A stretch of DNA of 64,000 bases, taken from NCBI RefSeq assembly GCF_003991225.1, contig NZ_JTFC01000031.1:186001-250000 (forward strand). The letters are read 5' to 3'. The position numbers were made by a program, and so were the translations under genes. Below are positions 19,298-28,753 of this stretch, in pieces (positions within the stretch are counted from its first letter, which is position 1; each line of letters begins with the position of its first letter). The stretch comes from Candidatus Kurthia intestinigallinarum. Its GTDB lineage: Bacteria > Bacillota > Bacilli > Bacillales_A > Planococcaceae. The notes below the pieces were generated by a model that did no database searches, was not told the origin of the DNA, and was given only the letters and a program-made list of their open reading frames with translations.

Positions 19298-20044
19298 TTA
19301 ATTCGTTTTTAGCTCATGAATGCGACTTACAATCCATTCTTTCACATCATCATGCACTAGTGGAGAAGTGGAAACAACATTTTCATACGTTGTAGCGAGC
19401 ATCTCTTGTGCTTGTCGTAATAACGCTTCTACGTCATCATGGTGTGTCGCTAACGCTTTATAAAAGAGCGTAGTTTCGCCTTTTGACAACGCAGCTAATT
19501 CCTCTGCAAGTCTATTAAGTAATAAGCCATTTTCAGCAAATGGAATGTATTGTTCAAGATGATAGTGTTTGAAGAAATGACGAATTGAATCGCTTTCAAT
19601 TGTCGTCAGCATCTGTAACCACACATCCATCGTTTGCTGTGCGTTTTCATAGAGCTTCGTTTTCTCCTCACTTATTGTAGCAACAGCTTCGGTAATTGTG
19701 CGAATCAAAAGCACATCCCCTACTTCAGCAAGCGTCGCATAATAAGCACCACTATACAAATCCCCTGCTAATACAGCCAGTTGTTGTGCCTTTGATGTTG
19801 CGTCAAATTCTTCAATTAATTCATGCGTATTAAGTGCCGCTAAATTAATAGCGACCCCTATTGCCGCAAGGTCTTGCTTATCTGACCAACGCTCGCCATT
19901 GAGTGCTGGTAATAATAAATAAAATAATTCATCATCTGAAACAACGGGTTGACCTGTATATTCAAGGAGCGTTCTATGATGCAATTTCATGAAAATGTTT
20001 TGTTTAAATTGTGCTACTCGTTGCTCGATAGTTGTTGCAATCAT
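19298..20044 (-). CDS. hepS: Heptaprenyl diphosphate synthase, component I
   Basis: Small non-catalytic subunit needed with HepT for C35 synthesis. The 248-residue protein is helical, without aspartate-rich motifs, and matches the family by place (between mtrB and menG), length, and patterns such as LYSGAYYATLAEVGDVLLIRTITEAV and HFFKHYHLEQYIPFAENGLLLNRLA. Sequence conservation in this family is low, so location carries part of the weight. Confidence 0.88.
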   Translation of the reverse strand: MIATTIEQRVAQFKQNIFMKLHHRTLLEYTGQPVVSDDELFYLLLPALNGERWSDKQDLAAIGVAINLAALNTHELIEEFDATSKAQQLAVLAGDLYSGAYYATLAEVGDVLLIRTITEAVATISEEKTKLYENAQQTMDVWLQMLTTIESDSIRHFFKHYHLEQYIPFAENGLLLNRLAEELAALSKGETTLFYKALATHHDDVEALLRQAQEMLATTYENVVSTSPLVHDDVKEWIVSRIHELKTN

Positions 20045-20077
20045 AAAATTTCTCCATTCAGTTCATTTCGTTGAAAC

Positions 20078-20299
20078 CTATTTTTTGGGACCGCTATGTG
20101 CTACGCCATGTGCTGTTTGAATTTCCGCTTTACCACGAATTTTCATCGCAGACGTATTATCTGTAAATTGTGCAATCATTACTTCACCATTATCTAGCTT
20201 TTCAGCATGATGAAATTTTGTATCATCACCGCGTGTTAGACCGATAACATGAACGCCATCTTCCTCAGCGCGAATAACAACATAATCGTTTTGTGCCAT
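20078..20299 (-). CDS. mtrB: Trp RNA-binding attenuation protein TRAP
   Basis: 73-residue subunit of the 11-mer ring that binds tryptophan and then GAG/UAG repeats in trp leader RNAs. [34 protein letters not shown] keep the tryptophan-binding and Lys/Lys/Arg RNA-binding positions known from B. subtilis. It follows folE (mtrA) as in the mtrAB operon. The trp operon is missing from its usual place after aroH, so TRAP must act on targets elsewhere, or it is a relic. Confidence 0.93.
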   Translation of the reverse strand: MAQNDYVVIRAEEDGVHVIGLTRGDDTKFHHAEKLDNGEVMIAQFTDNTSAMKIRGKAEIQTAHGVAHSGPKK

Positions 20300-20363
20300 G
20301 CCTTCCGTCTCCTTCTAAAATAAAAATTTGCTCTTTTTATCATACCATAAAAAGAGACCTGTT

Positions 20364-20957
20364 TTAAGACATTTGAATGAATGAAAGAATTTCAGAACGT
20401 TTCACTTCATCTGTTTCAAAAATCCCTTTCGCAACCGTTGTAATCGTTTTTGCACCTGGTTTTTTAATACCGCGCATCGTCATACACATATGCTCTGCTT
20501 CGATTAAAACATAAACACCTTTTGGATTTAATTTTTCCTCTAGCACCGTTGCTACTTCTGCTGTAATACGTTCTTGTAATTGAGGGCGGCGTGCAACTGT
20601 ATCGACCGTACGCGCTAATTTACTTAAACCTGCTACAACACCATTTTGTGGAATATAAGCTACATGCGCTTTGCCGTAAAATGGCACAAGATGATGTTCG
20701 CACATTGAGAAGAATGGAATATCTTTCACTAAGACAACTTCATCATGCCCTTCATGAAATACCGTTTCAAAGTACTCACGTGCATCTGTATGAAGCCCTG
20801 CAAACATCTCTGCGTACATTTTTGCAACACGCTTCGGTGTATCTTCTAAGCCCTCACGAGTCGGATCTTCACCAACAGCTTCTAAAATCATCGTTACAGC
20901 TTGCTTAATTTTATCTAAATCAACTTTGTTATCTGTATGTTCTGTCGTGTTTGTCAA
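20364..20957 (-). CDS. folE: GTP cyclohydrolase I
   Basis: Converts GTP to 7,8-dihydroneopterin triphosphate, start of folate synthesis. The 197-residue protein has the zinc ligands in [22 protein letters not shown] and in [11 protein letters not shown](I)KKPG. It is the mtrA homologue, first gene of mtrA-mtrB, and is followed after 64 bp by mtrB. Confidence 0.95.
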   Translation of the reverse strand: MTNTTEHTDNKVDLDKIKQAVTMILEAVGEDPTREGLEDTPKRVAKMYAEMFAGLHTDAREYFETVFHEGHDEVVLVKDIPFFSMCEHHLVPFYGKAHVAYIPQNGVVAGLSKLARTVDTVARRPQLQERITAEVATVLEEKLNPKGVYVLIEAEHMCMTMRGIKKPGAKTITTVAKGIFETDEVKRSEILSFIQMS

Positions 20958-21088
20958 TGTTTCGTTCCTCCATTAAAAGCAATACATTTCTCAAACTAGA
21001 TGTTAGCATAATGATAGGCCACAAGCAAAGTTTCATTACATGAAAACAACAGAAAATTGCAACTTCAGGATAATTCATTTATGTAATT

Positions 21089-21119
21089 AAAAAAGCGTTT
21101 CGCTAATTCACGAAACGCC
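21089..21119 (-). terminator. Second terminator downstream of hbs
   Basis: On the minus strand GGCGTTTCG / CGAAACGC with an 8-nt loop is followed by TTTTTTAATT. It stands in tandem with the hairpin at 21134. Confidence 0.85.
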
Positions 21120-21133
21120 ACATTTCTATAAAA

Positions 21134-21165
21134 CAAAAAAAGAACAGCTTTTGCTGTTCTTTTTT
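21134..21165. terminator. Terminator of hbs
   Basis: Stem AAAGAACAGC / GCTGTTCTTT with A- and T-runs, directly after the hbs stop. Two terminators in a row fit the very high expression usual for HU genes. Confidence 0.9.
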
Positions 21166-21180
21166 ATGTAATACGCAAAA

Positions 21181-21456
21181 TTAGCCTTTGACAGCATCTT
21201 TAAGCGCTTTACCTGGTTTGAAAGCAGGTACTTTGCTTGCAGCGATTTCGATTTCTTCGCCTGATTGTGGGTTACGACCTTTACGAGCCGCACGTTCACG
21301 TACTTCGAAGTTACCAAAACCGATTAGTTGTACTTTATCACCTTTTGCAAGTGCATCTTGGATTGTTTCAAATACAGCTTCAACTGCTTTGCTCGCATCT
21401 TTTTTAGAAAGTTCTGCAGCTTCTGCAACAGCATTTACTAGTTCTGTTTTGTTCAT
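21181..21456 (-). CDS. hbs: DNA-binding protein HU
   Basis: Nucleoid protein that bends DNA as a dimer. 91 residues: [21 protein letters not shown], the conserved [24 protein letters not shown] arm and [16 protein letters not shown] 21456 follows GGAGGTGAC by 7 nt, a near-consensus site; the upstream GTG in frame overlaps it. The gene heads hbs-folE-mtrB. Confidence 0.97.
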   Translation of the reverse strand: MNKTELVNAVAEAAELSKKDASKAVEAVFETIQDALAKGDKVQLIGFGNFEVRERAARKGRNPQSGEEIEIAASKVPAFKPGKALKDAVKG

Positions 21457-21465
21457 ACTAGTCAC

Positions 21466-22054
21466 CTCCTCTCAACGGTTGTCAAAATCATGTAAAAAGA
21501 TTATCACACTCTAATATTGCTATGCAACCATATTTATACTCCTTTTACCGACTTTCATCAACTTTAATCCTCATTCATCTAAAATAGACCTTTTAACCTA
21601 TCGATAAACTTGCGATAGCGCTGTTTCTACGCGTTTTCGACTGTTTTATTCATATTTTTATTATGTTCGATAAAACATCTTTTTTGCAACTAAAAAAGGT
21701 TGATTTGGAAAAATATTTTTTATACCAAAATACTTTTACGAATGAAAAAATCCATTATTGGAAAAAATAACCTTTATTTATTTATATACGAAATCGAACA
21801 TACGTTCATATATTACGAACAAATTGTATAAAATAGTATAAATTATCCGCTTTTAAATGTTTTTTTAGTGGATAAAAGTTTGTATTATCCGTTTTTCATA
21901 TTTTAACAATTTTATAGCAAAAAAATAAAATGGTAGTTTTAGAGACGTCGAAAATCGTTGAACTACTGATATATCAACGTTTCTTCTCTTTTTCGCTTCA
22001 GATAATAGCGCTATTTTTTTAGGTCATTTGCATTAGTTATTTTATTTTCGCATA
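21466..22054. other. AT-rich gene-free region upstream of hbs (spoIVA position)
   Basis: About 590 bp with no credible reading frame. It is strongly AT-rich, holds inverted repeats such as TTATCC...GGATAA (around 21845-21875) and CGTTGA...TCAACG (about 21955-21985), and a LexA-like site at 21795. Promoters of hbs are expected near 21500. In B. subtilis spoIVA lies between gpsA and hbs. Confidence 0.7.
21795..21808. promoter_or_regulatory. LexA-like box CGAACATACGTTCA
   Basis: The 14-mer matches the Gram-positive SOS box CGAACRNRYGTTYC at every position but the last. A further CGAAC half-site follows at 21816. No SOS gene adjoins; the nearest gene start is hbs, about 340 bp away on the minus strand. 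It may be chance. Confidence 0.35.
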
Positions 22055-22094
22055 CAAAAAAGCTAGCAAAAATATTTTTTTGCTAGCTTTTTTT
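22055..22094. terminator. Terminator of gpsA
   Basis: Long perfect stem AAAAAAGCTAGCAAAAA with its complement, 7 bp past the gpsA stop codon, able to act in both directions. Confidence 0.92.
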
Positions 22095-22100
22095 ATCGCA

Positions 22101-23120
22101 TTAATTATTATAAATTTCATCCATTTCACGTTTCTTCATGCGCAGCATTAGATCATCGACCGCATCAAGTGGTGTCTTATCTTCAAATAACACACTATAT
22201 AATGCAGCTGAAATCGGTAGTGCGACATCGTATTTTTCAGCTAATTGATGTGCTGCTTTCGCTGTGCGTACGCCTTCTACGACCATACCCATTTCATCTA
22301 AAACTTGCTCAAGCTTTTTCCCTTCGCCAAGCATAAAGCCAGCGCGGTAATTACGTGAGTGTACCGATGTACACGTAACGATTAAGTCACCCATACCTGT
22401 TAAACCCATAAATGTTAAAGGCTTCGCGCCCATTTTGACGCCCAAACGTGAAATTTCAGCAAGGCCACGCGTAATCAGTGCAGCCTTCGCATTATCCCCG
22501 TAGCCAATACCATCAACAGCACCTGCCGCTAAGGCAATGACATTTTTAAGAGCGCCACCGACTTCTACGCCAATGACATCTGGATTTGTATACACACGGA
22601 AATATTGATTCATAAATAAATCTTGCACACGCTCAGCAGCTACTAAGCTTTCACAAGAAGCTGCGACAGTTGTTGGATGCTGTTTAACAACTTCTTCTGC
22701 ATGACTCGGCCCAGATAATACAACAAGGTCTTCAATAACAGATGCCGGTAACTCTTCTCGCATAATTTCTGAAATACGTAAAAGAGAGCCTGGCTCAATT
22801 CCTTTTGACACATGAACAAATAATACAGGTTTATCTAATGTTTGCATCATTTTTTGACATGTTTCACGAATACCTTTTGTTGGAACGGCCATTACAACAA
22901 TTGAAGCATGCTCGATTGCTTGTGCCATATTCGCTGTTGCGTGTAGATTCGCTGGTAATGTAACGTCTTTCAAGTATTTTGCATTGGTATGATGTTCATG
23001 AATTTCTGTTGCCTGATCCTCTCGGTGTGACCAAATCAATGTATCATGTCCATTATCTGCTAACACTGTTGCAAGTGCAGTTCCCCAAGAACCGGCACCT
23101 AATACCGTTACCTTCTCCAT
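22101..23120 (-). CDS. gpsA: Glycerol-3-phosphate dehydrogenase [NAD(P)+]
   Basis: Makes sn-glycerol 3-phosphate from dihydroxyacetone phosphate for phospholipids. The 339-residue protein has VLGAGSWGTALATVLADNGH at the start, the SKGIE and LSGPSHAEEV motifs, and GALKNVIALAAGAVDG(I)GYGDN with the catalytic Lys. ATG 23120 follows AAAGGAGCG. It lies 13 bp behind der, the usual der-gpsA pair. Confidence 0.95.
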   Translation of the reverse strand: MEKVTVLGAGSWGTALATVLADNGHDTLIWSHREDQATEIHEHHTNAKYLKDVTLPANLHATANMAQAIEHASIVVMAVPTKGIRETCQKMMQTLDKPVLFVHVSKGIEPGSLLRISEIMREELPASVIEDLVVLSGPSHAEEVVKQHPTTVAASCESLVAAERVQDLFMNQYFRVYTNPDVIGVEVGGALKNVIALAAGAVDGIGYGDNAKAALITRGLAEISRLGVKMGAKPLTFMGLTGMGDLIVTCTSVHSRNYRAGFMLGEGKKLEQVLDEMGMVVEGVRTAKAAHQLAEKYDVALPISAALYSVLFEDKTPLDAVDDLMLRMKKREMDEIYNN

Positions 23121-23133
23121 CGTTATCGCTCCT

Positions 23134-24444
23134 TTAGTCTCGTGCACGTGTAATAATACGGATTGGTGTTCCTTCAAAATCAAATGTATCACGAATACGG
23201 TTTTCTAAGAAACGCTCATACGTAAAGTGCATTAGTTCTACATCGTTGACGAATACAACGAATGTTGGTGGTTGAATCGCTACTTGTGTACCGTAGTAAA
23301 TGCGTAGACGACGCCCTTTATCTGTTGGTGCAGGGTTACGTGCAATCGCATCCATAATCACTTCATTTAGGATACTAGATTGTACACGCATTGTGTGGTT
23401 ATCATGTACGCGGTTAATAACTGGTAATACATCATGTACACGTTTCCCTGTTTTCGCTGATGTGAAAACAATCGGTGCATAATCTAGGTAAACAAATTGT
23501 TCACGAATTTCCTCGATTTTTTTGTTCATTGTTTTTTCGTCTTTAACAACGGCATCCCATTTGTTCATAACAATGATAATGGCTTTGCCGGCTTCATGCG
23601 CATAACCTGCAATTTTCTTATCTTGTTCTTGAATGCCTTCTTCACCATTTAATACGACTAAAACAACGTCTGAACGTTCAATTGCTCGCATTGCACGAAG
23701 CACTGAATATTTCTCAGTTGTTTCATACACTTTCCCTTTTTTACGCATACCGGCTGTATCGATAATAACGTATTCTTGGCCATTGTATTCGTATGGTGAA
23801 TCGATTGCGTCACGAGTTGTACCCGCAACATCTGATACGATAACACGTTGGTCCCCTAAAATTGCATTTACTAATGATGATTTACCAACGTTTGGACGAC
23901 CGATTAATGAGAATTTAATAACGCTATCATCATAATCTGTATCATCTTGTTCTGGGAAGTTCTTCGCACATTCGTCTAGTAAATCCCCTAATCCAAGACC
24001 GTGAGACCCTGAGATTGGATATGGATCGCCAAAACCTAATGAGTAGAAATCCCAAATTAAATCACGCATATCTGGGTTATCGACTTTATTGACTGCTAAT
24101 ACGACCGGTTTTTTCGTTTTGTATAAGATTTTCGCAACTTGCTCATCTTCCATTGTGACACCTTCACGACCATTCGTCATGAAAATGATAACATCGGCTT
24201 CGTCCATGGCAACTTCTGCTTGTTGGCGAATTTCTTCTAGGAATGGTTCATCTCCTAGTTGAATACCACCTGTATCAATAATATTAAAATCATGTGTTAA
24301 CCATTCTGCTGAGCTATAAATACGGTCACGAGTTACACCCGCTACGTCCTCAACGATGGATACGCGTTCGCCAACGATACGGTTGAAAATAGTTGATTTC
24401 CCTACGTTCGGACGGCCGACGATTGCGATGACTGGTTTCGTCAT
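23134..24444 (-). CDS. der: Ribosome assembly GTPase Der (EngA)
   Basis: Essential GTPase for 50S subunit maturation, 436 residues. Two tandem G domains are clear: [12 protein letters not shown] at 9 with DTGG and NKVD, and [12 protein letters not shown] near 181 with DTAG and NKWD; a C-terminal KH-like domain (about 350-436) follows with [23 protein letters not shown]. Confidence 0.96.
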   Translation of the reverse strand: MTKPVIAIVGRPNVGKSTIFNRIVGERVSIVEDVAGVTRDRIYSSAEWLTHDFNIIDTGGIQLGDEPFLEEIRQQAEVAMDEADVIIFMTNGREGVTMEDEQVAKILYKTKKPVVLAVNKVDNPDMRDLIWDFYSLGFGDPYPISGSHGLGLGDLLDECAKNFPEQDDTDYDDSVIKFSLIGRPNVGKSSLVNAILGDQRVIVSDVAGTTRDAIDSPYEYNGQEYVIIDTAGMRKKGKVYETTEKYSVLRAMRAIERSDVVLVVLNGEEGIQEQDKKIAGYAHEAGKAIIIVMNKWDAVVKDEKTMNKKIEEIREQFVYLDYAPIVFTSAKTGKRVHDVLPVINRVHDNHTMRVQSSILNEVIMDAIARNPAPTDKGRRLRIYYGTQVAIQPPTFVVFVNDVELMHFTYERFLENRIRDTFDFEGTPIRIITRARD

Positions 24445-24492
24445 AGTTTACTTCATCCTTCCAGCTTTCATATCTTTCATTTATAAGGCAAC

Positions 24493-24527
24493 AAAAAAGA
24501 TGATGGTACGGAAACGTCCCATCACCT
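24493..24527 (-). terminator. Terminator between rpsA and der
   Basis: Minus-strand stem GGTGATGG / CCATCATC followed by TTTTTTG. Second hairpin of a tandem with 24588. Confidence 0.8.
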
Positions 24528-24587
24528 AATCCGTATACTTTCCATTTGTATTTCATTTTATCAAAGTTATGTCTTAAAGAAAAGAAA

Positions 24588-24617
24588 AACAGACGAATTC
24601 ATGTGAAGTCGTCTGCC
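24588..24617 (-). terminator. Terminator of rpsA
   Basis: Minus-strand stem CAGACGA / TCGTCTG with 12-nt loop and TTTTTC tail, about 10 bp past the rpsA stop codon. Confidence 0.85.
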
Positions 24618-24623
24618 TTTTTA

Positions 24624-25805
24624 TTATTTATCGTCTGTTTTAAAGTCCTTTAGCTGTTCGCCTAAAAGATCGCCAAATGAGAAGCCACTTTCTTGTTCAG
24701 GAAGGTCATACTCTTCCTCTGTTGGCTCATCATTGTCTTCTTTTTCTAGTAATTCGCGAATGCTCAGTGCCAGTCGTTTTTCATCTTCACTTACTTCAAG
24801 TACTTTCACTTGAACTTCTTGACCTTCTTGCAGCACTTCATGTGGCGTATTAATATGTTTGTGTGCAATTTGTGAAATGTGTACTAAACCTTCTACACCT
24901 GGGAACACTTCGACAAAGGCACCAAACGTTACAAGACGGCGTACAATGCCATCTAGTACTGCTCCTTTTGGCGCTTTCTCTTCAATGCCTTCCCATGGAC
25001 CTGCTAACGTATCTTTAATGGATAATGAAATACGTTCGTTGACCGGATCAACAGAAAGTACTTTTACTTGTACTTTTTGGCCTTCTTTTAACACATCATA
25101 GACATTTGAGACATGCTCATGTGCTACTTGTGAAATATGCACAAGACCATCAACGCCGCCAATATCAACGAAAGCCCCAAATGCCGCGATACGTTGAACC
25201 GTACCATCTAACACGTCGCCTTCTTTAATTGTATTGATGACCTCAACTTTTTTCTCTGCTTTTTCGTCTTCTAATACTGCACGATGCGATAAAATTAAAC
25301 GGTTTTTATCTTGATCCATTTCAACGATTTTGAATTTCAGCGTTTTCCCTTTATAATCGTCAAACGTTTCAACAAAATAATCTTCTACTAATGAAGCTGG
25401 TACGAAACCACGTACACCAAGGTCAACAACTAAGCCGCCTTTAACAACGTCTTTTACTTCCGCTTCAAGTACTTCGCCAGCATCGAATTGCTCTTTTAAT
25501 GTTTTCCACGCTGCGATGGCATCGACTTGACGTTTCGAAAGAACATAATTTCCTGTGCCTTCTGAATCAGCTGATGGCTCTTCTACCTTTTTCACCATCA
25601 CTTCGAACTCATCACCCGCTTTTACAGCATCTGATGCTTTTTCGACATGTAAACTTGATAACTCACTAATTGGAATGATACCGTCGTATTTTGCATTTTC
25701 AATCGATACAATGACGCGATTATCTTCAACAGATTCTACGCGCGCCTTGACGATATCACCTTCGTGTAATTCTTTTACTTCATTCAGATTCATTTCTTCA
25801 GACAT
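24624..25805 (-). CDS. rpsA: 30S ribosomal protein S1 homologue (YpfD)
   Basis: 393-residue RNA-binding protein with four S1 domains (about 15-90, 105-170, 190-260, 275-345; for example GDVLDGTVQRIAAFGAFVDIGGVDGLVHISQVA) and an acidic tail. This is the short four-domain Firmicute form rather than the six-domain E. coli S1. It lies downstream of plsC/cmk as in B. subtilis (cmk-ypfD). Confidence 0.94.
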   Translation of the reverse strand: MSEEMNLNEVKELHEGDIVKARVESVEDNRVIVSIENAKYDGIIPISELSSLHVEKASDAVKAGDEFEVMVKKVEEPSADSEGTGNYVLSKRQVDAIAAWKTLKEQFDAGEVLEAEVKDVVKGGLVVDLGVRGFVPASLVEDYFVETFDDYKGKTLKFKIVEMDQDKNRLILSHRAVLEDEKAEKKVEVINTIKEGDVLDGTVQRIAAFGAFVDIGGVDGLVHISQVAHEHVSNVYDVLKEGQKVQVKVLSVDPVNERISLSIKDTLAGPWEGIEEKAPKGAVLDGIVRRLVTFGAFVEVFPGVEGLVHISQIAHKHINTPHEVLQEGQEVQVKVLEVSEDEKRLALSIRELLEKEDNDEPTEEEYDLPEQESGFSFGDLLGEQLKDFKTDDK

Positions 25806-25892
25806 ATGTAATCCTCCTTCACATCGATTACCTTTATTTTAGTTGATAGAACGCTTAAAAACAAAAATTAGCTATTACAAACGTACTATTTT

Positions 25893-26483
25893 TTATTTTT
25901 GCTCGTATTCGTCTAGAATTTGTTGAATTCCAGACATAATAACCGCTGTTACTTCCTCGGCTTTTGCACGACGTTCACGATAAGGTGTCATATCGATTGG
26001 CTTACCGAAAACAACTGTAATCGGATGGAAGCGTTTATATGGTCCAATGACGGCACACGGTAACACAACAGCATCGCCACCACGTAGCGCAAAGAAACCC
26101 GCGCCGCTAAACCCTTCCCCTAGCTTGCCATCTTTACTACGATGACCTTCCGGGAATAAGCCGACAACATTGCCATCTTTTAAAAGGTTTAGCGCTGTAC
26201 GTAGTGCTTGTCGATCACTAAAGCCTCGTTTAACAGGAAAAGCATTAATCTTTGGTAATATACCCTTAAGTACAGGTACTTTAAACAATTCTTCTTTCGC
26301 CATAAAGTAAAGAGAACGTGGTGCAGCAATTCCTACAACAGGTGGGTCAAAGTTCGAGATGTGATTCGAACAGATTAAGACGCCGCCTTCTTTAGGAAAG
26401 TTGTCACGGCCAATTACTTTTACACGATAAAATGGAAACAGTACCGTTTTTACAACGCCACGTGCAAATTGATAGAATTCCAT
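25893..26483 (-). CDS. plsC: 1-acyl-sn-glycerol-3-phosphate acyltransferase
   Basis: Acylates lysophosphatidic acid to phosphatidic acid at the membrane. The 196-residue protein has NHISNFDPP (the HX4D catalytic motif, about 38), FPVKRG, FPEGHRSKDG (substrate binding, about 115) and a C-terminal PLPC-like segment VVLPCAVIGP. An N-terminal hydrophobic stretch gives membrane association. ATG 26483 starts 1 nt after the cmk stop, with AAAGGATGG upstream, so the two are coupled. Confidence 0.92.
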   Translation of the reverse strand: MEFYQFARGVVKTVLFPFYRVKVIGRDNFPKEGGVLICSNHISNFDPPVVGIAAPRSLYFMAKEELFKVPVLKGILPKINAFPVKRGFSDRQALRTALNLLKDGNVVGLFPEGHRSKDGKLGEGFSGAGFFALRGGDAVVLPCAVIGPYKRFHPITVVFGKPIDMTPYRERRAKAEEVTAVIMSGIQQILDEYEQK

Positions 26484-26484
26484 A

Positions 26485-27156
26485 TTAAGCCATCCTTTCA
26501 CTCGCTAATTTTAAAATGGCATCTGCTGCTTCATCGATTGATAATGTCGTTGTATCTAAGAAAATGGCATCTTCCGCTTGTACAAGTGGTGATGCTTCGC
26601 GTTCGCTGTCCATCTTGTCGCGCAGTGCAATTTCTTGCTGTAGTTGTTCAATAGATGATTCAATACCGCGTTTATTATTGTCTTCAAAACGGCGACGTGC
26701 ACGTTCTTCTACCGTTGCAGACATGAATACTTTTAGTTCAGCTTGTGGTAATACAGCTGTACCGATGTCACGGCCATCCATTACGACACCACCGCGCGCA
26801 GCCATATCATGTTGTAAAACGACCATAATAGCACGCATTGCCGCATGTGCCGCTACTTTTGAAACGTTGGCAGAGATATTTGGGAAACGAATTTCTTCTG
26901 AAACATCTTCACCATCTAATAGTACGCGTTGACCATTCTCAGCTGGTACAAGCTCGATTGTTGAGTCCTTTAATAAGTCTGCAATCGCTTGTTCTGAGTC
27001 TAAATCAGTACTTGTACGTAAGGCTTTTAATGTTAAGGCGCGGTACATCGCACCTGTATCAATGTATGTGTATTGAAGCTTTTCAGCAGCAATTTTTGCT
27101 ACTGTACTTTTCCCAGCACCAGCTGGTCCATCAATGGCAATTTGAATATTTTTCAC
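26485..27156 (-). CDS. cmk: Cytidylate kinase
   Basis: Phosphorylates CMP and dCMP with ATP. The 223-residue protein has the P-loop GPAGAGKSTVAK at 10-21, DTGAMYRALTL, and DGRDIGTAVLP. Cmk-plsC-rpsA form a common Firmicute unit; the acyltransferase between cmk and rpsA is seen in Planococcaceae and relatives. Confidence 0.95.
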   Translation of the reverse strand: MKNIQIAIDGPAGAGKSTVAKIAAEKLQYTYIDTGAMYRALTLKALRTSTDLDSEQAIADLLKDSTIELVPAENGQRVLLDGEDVSEEIRFPNISANVSKVAAHAAMRAIMVVLQHDMAARGGVVMDGRDIGTAVLPQAELKVFMSATVEERARRRFEDNNKRGIESSIEQLQQEIALRDKMDSEREASPLVQAEDAIFLDTTTLSIDEAADAILKLASERMA

Positions 27157-27228
27157 GCTAAATTCCTCGCTTTCTTTCTAAAGTAGTATTGTATCATATA
27201 ATACCCGGAATCGAACATTGAGAGCACA

Positions 27229-27264
27229 TAAAAAAAGAGCGAGCACGGTGGCTCACTCTTTCGA
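27229..27264 (-). terminator. Terminator of ypfA-like gene
   Basis: Minus-strand stem AGAGTGAGC / GCTCGCTCT (one G-T wobble) followed by TTTTTT, directly after the PilZ gene. Confidence 0.85.
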
Positions 27265-27921
27265 TTAATAAGACATTTCTTTGCGGTAATTAATGAGTTG
27301 CCGCTCAAAGCAAAAACGCGTAATTATTTTCCGATCCACTTCATCGGTATCAACGAATTGAATGGGGACAATTTTTTGTTCATCCTTTTCGATAATCCGA
27401 ATAATTCGCCCTGTAACGTGGACATACTGCGTACCATCCTCTTCTTTTGCAAATGGCAACACCAGTGTTAATTCCACTTCATCATCAGGCTTCAACGGTA
27501 AGAGGCGATTTAAATAAATTGCAATGCCACCAGCGCTGACGTCCGCTGTCACAAATTGATAAAATTGATTGTCATAGCGCATTGCGACATCTATCGCCGT
27601 TTCAACGCGTACATATTCCCGACGCTGAATTTTTTCGATGTCTTCATCTGATGGTGCGGCTAATCGTATCATCGGGATATTTGCTTTTTTACGTCCTAAA
27701 ATCGTCGTGAAAAAAGCATGTGCCACTTTCTTATCGTCAATAAATGTTACACGAAATGTATCACCGACATTTAAATAGACCGTCCGTTTTGTTACATTGT
27801 GAATTGGATAATCAATAAAAATTTCTCCATCTAGCACATCGACTACGCGACAACTATAGCGTTCTGGCGTGTCTTGATTGATTGTTTCTAGCGTTAAATT
27901 TGTCCCGATTTTAAAATCCAT
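27265..27921 (-). CDS. ypfA: PilZ-domain flagellar brake protein (YpfA/YcgR-like)
   Basis: Cyclic-di-GMP receptor that slows flagellar motors. The 218-residue protein has an N-terminal YcgR-like domain (about 1-95) and a C-terminal PilZ domain with both ligand motifs: RREYVR (RxxxR, about 100) and DVSAGGIAIYL (D/NxSxxG, about 132). ATG 27921 follows GGGGAGGGG. It keeps its place behind cmk. The window also holds a broken EAL-domain gene (42475), another cyclic-di-GMP component. Confidence 0.9.
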   Translation of the reverse strand: MDFKIGTNLTLETINQDTPERYSCRVVDVLDGEIFIDYPIHNVTKRTVYLNVGDTFRVTFIDDKKVAHAFFTTILGRKKANIPMIRLAAPSDEDIEKIQRREYVRVETAIDVAMRYDNQFYQFVTADVSAGGIAIYLNRLLPLKPDDEVELTLVLPFAKEEDGTQYVHVTGRIIRIIEKDEQKIVPIQFVDTDEVDRKIITRFCFERQLINYRKEMSY

Positions 27922-28014
27922 CGGTGCCCCTCCCCTATGCAACTACTTTTTTATGTGATGTTGGCTCTAGTATACATGATTTAACGCCTATAAACCATAC
28001 CATAAATAGGCTTT

Positions 28015-28701
28015 TTAACCTACTTTTTCATCATTATAGGACTTTTCCATCAATATCGATACTAAATGCTCGTGTGCACGTTTTACTTTTCGCAGTGCAA
28101 ACCACCATAAGAAAATCATAAAGGGAATGACAATATAATCCCAGTTGCCAGGTAATAACAGCACCGCATTATAAAGAACATGTAATAAAATCGGTGTACT
28201 AACCGACCAGACGAGCCATGTTTTCTCGCTCTTTAGCTTTGAAAACTTTGCTTTGCCTAAATAAAAGCCCATCACAACGCCAAATAATGCATGACTAGAA
28301 ACGGGTAATAATGCGCGCATCAACGCAGTATCAACACCGTAGGATAGTAAGTACAGTATATTTTCAACGGTCGCAAAGCCAAGGGATAAGGACACACCAT
28401 ATAAAATCCCATCATAAGGGTCATCAAATTCGACATGGTTATAAATAATTAACATTAATAAAAACCATTTAAAAAACTCTTCAATAATCCCTGTGAACAA
28501 AACTTCTTGTATAATAGGATTTGTAAAAATATGTTCTTCTTTTAAAACATATTGTAAAAATAAAATAGGGAATGTTAACGCAGCACCGTAAATAAATGCA
28601 TGCAGCAAATTACGCGGTTCGGTCGCCATTTGGTTACGCAAGTAAAAAAAGCTAAGTAGCGCAAGCCCCGGTGCAATGGCGACGGATAAGAGGATAAGCA
28701 T
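28015..28701 (-). CDS. prsW: Intramembrane protease PrsW
   Basis: Membrane glutamic-type protease that starts cleavage of the anti-sigma factor RsiW in B. subtilis. The 228-residue protein has about seven hydrophobic helices and the conserved FTGIIEEFFKWFLL (EExxK, catalytic Glu pair), YGVSLSLGFATVENILY and SSHALFGVVMGFYLG (His) motifs. ATG 28701 follows AGAAGGGAG. In B. subtilis ypeB-sleB lie between ypfA and prsW; here they are gone and prsW follows ypfA at 93 bp. Confidence 0.92.
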   Translation of the reverse strand: MLILLSVAIAPGLALLSFFYLRNQMATEPRNLLHAFIYGAALTFPILFLQYVLKEEHIFTNPIIQEVLFTGIIEEFFKWFLLMLIIYNHVEFDDPYDGILYGVSLSLGFATVENILYLLSYGVDTALMRALLPVSSHALFGVVMGFYLGKAKFSKLKSEKTWLVWSVSTPILLHVLYNAVLLLPGNWDYIVIPFMIFLWWFALRKVKRAHEHLVSILMEKSYNDEKVG

Positions 28702-28753
28702 CGCAGTCTCCCTTCTCCGTTTTTTTCTATTATATATTATATGGAGGTATAGC

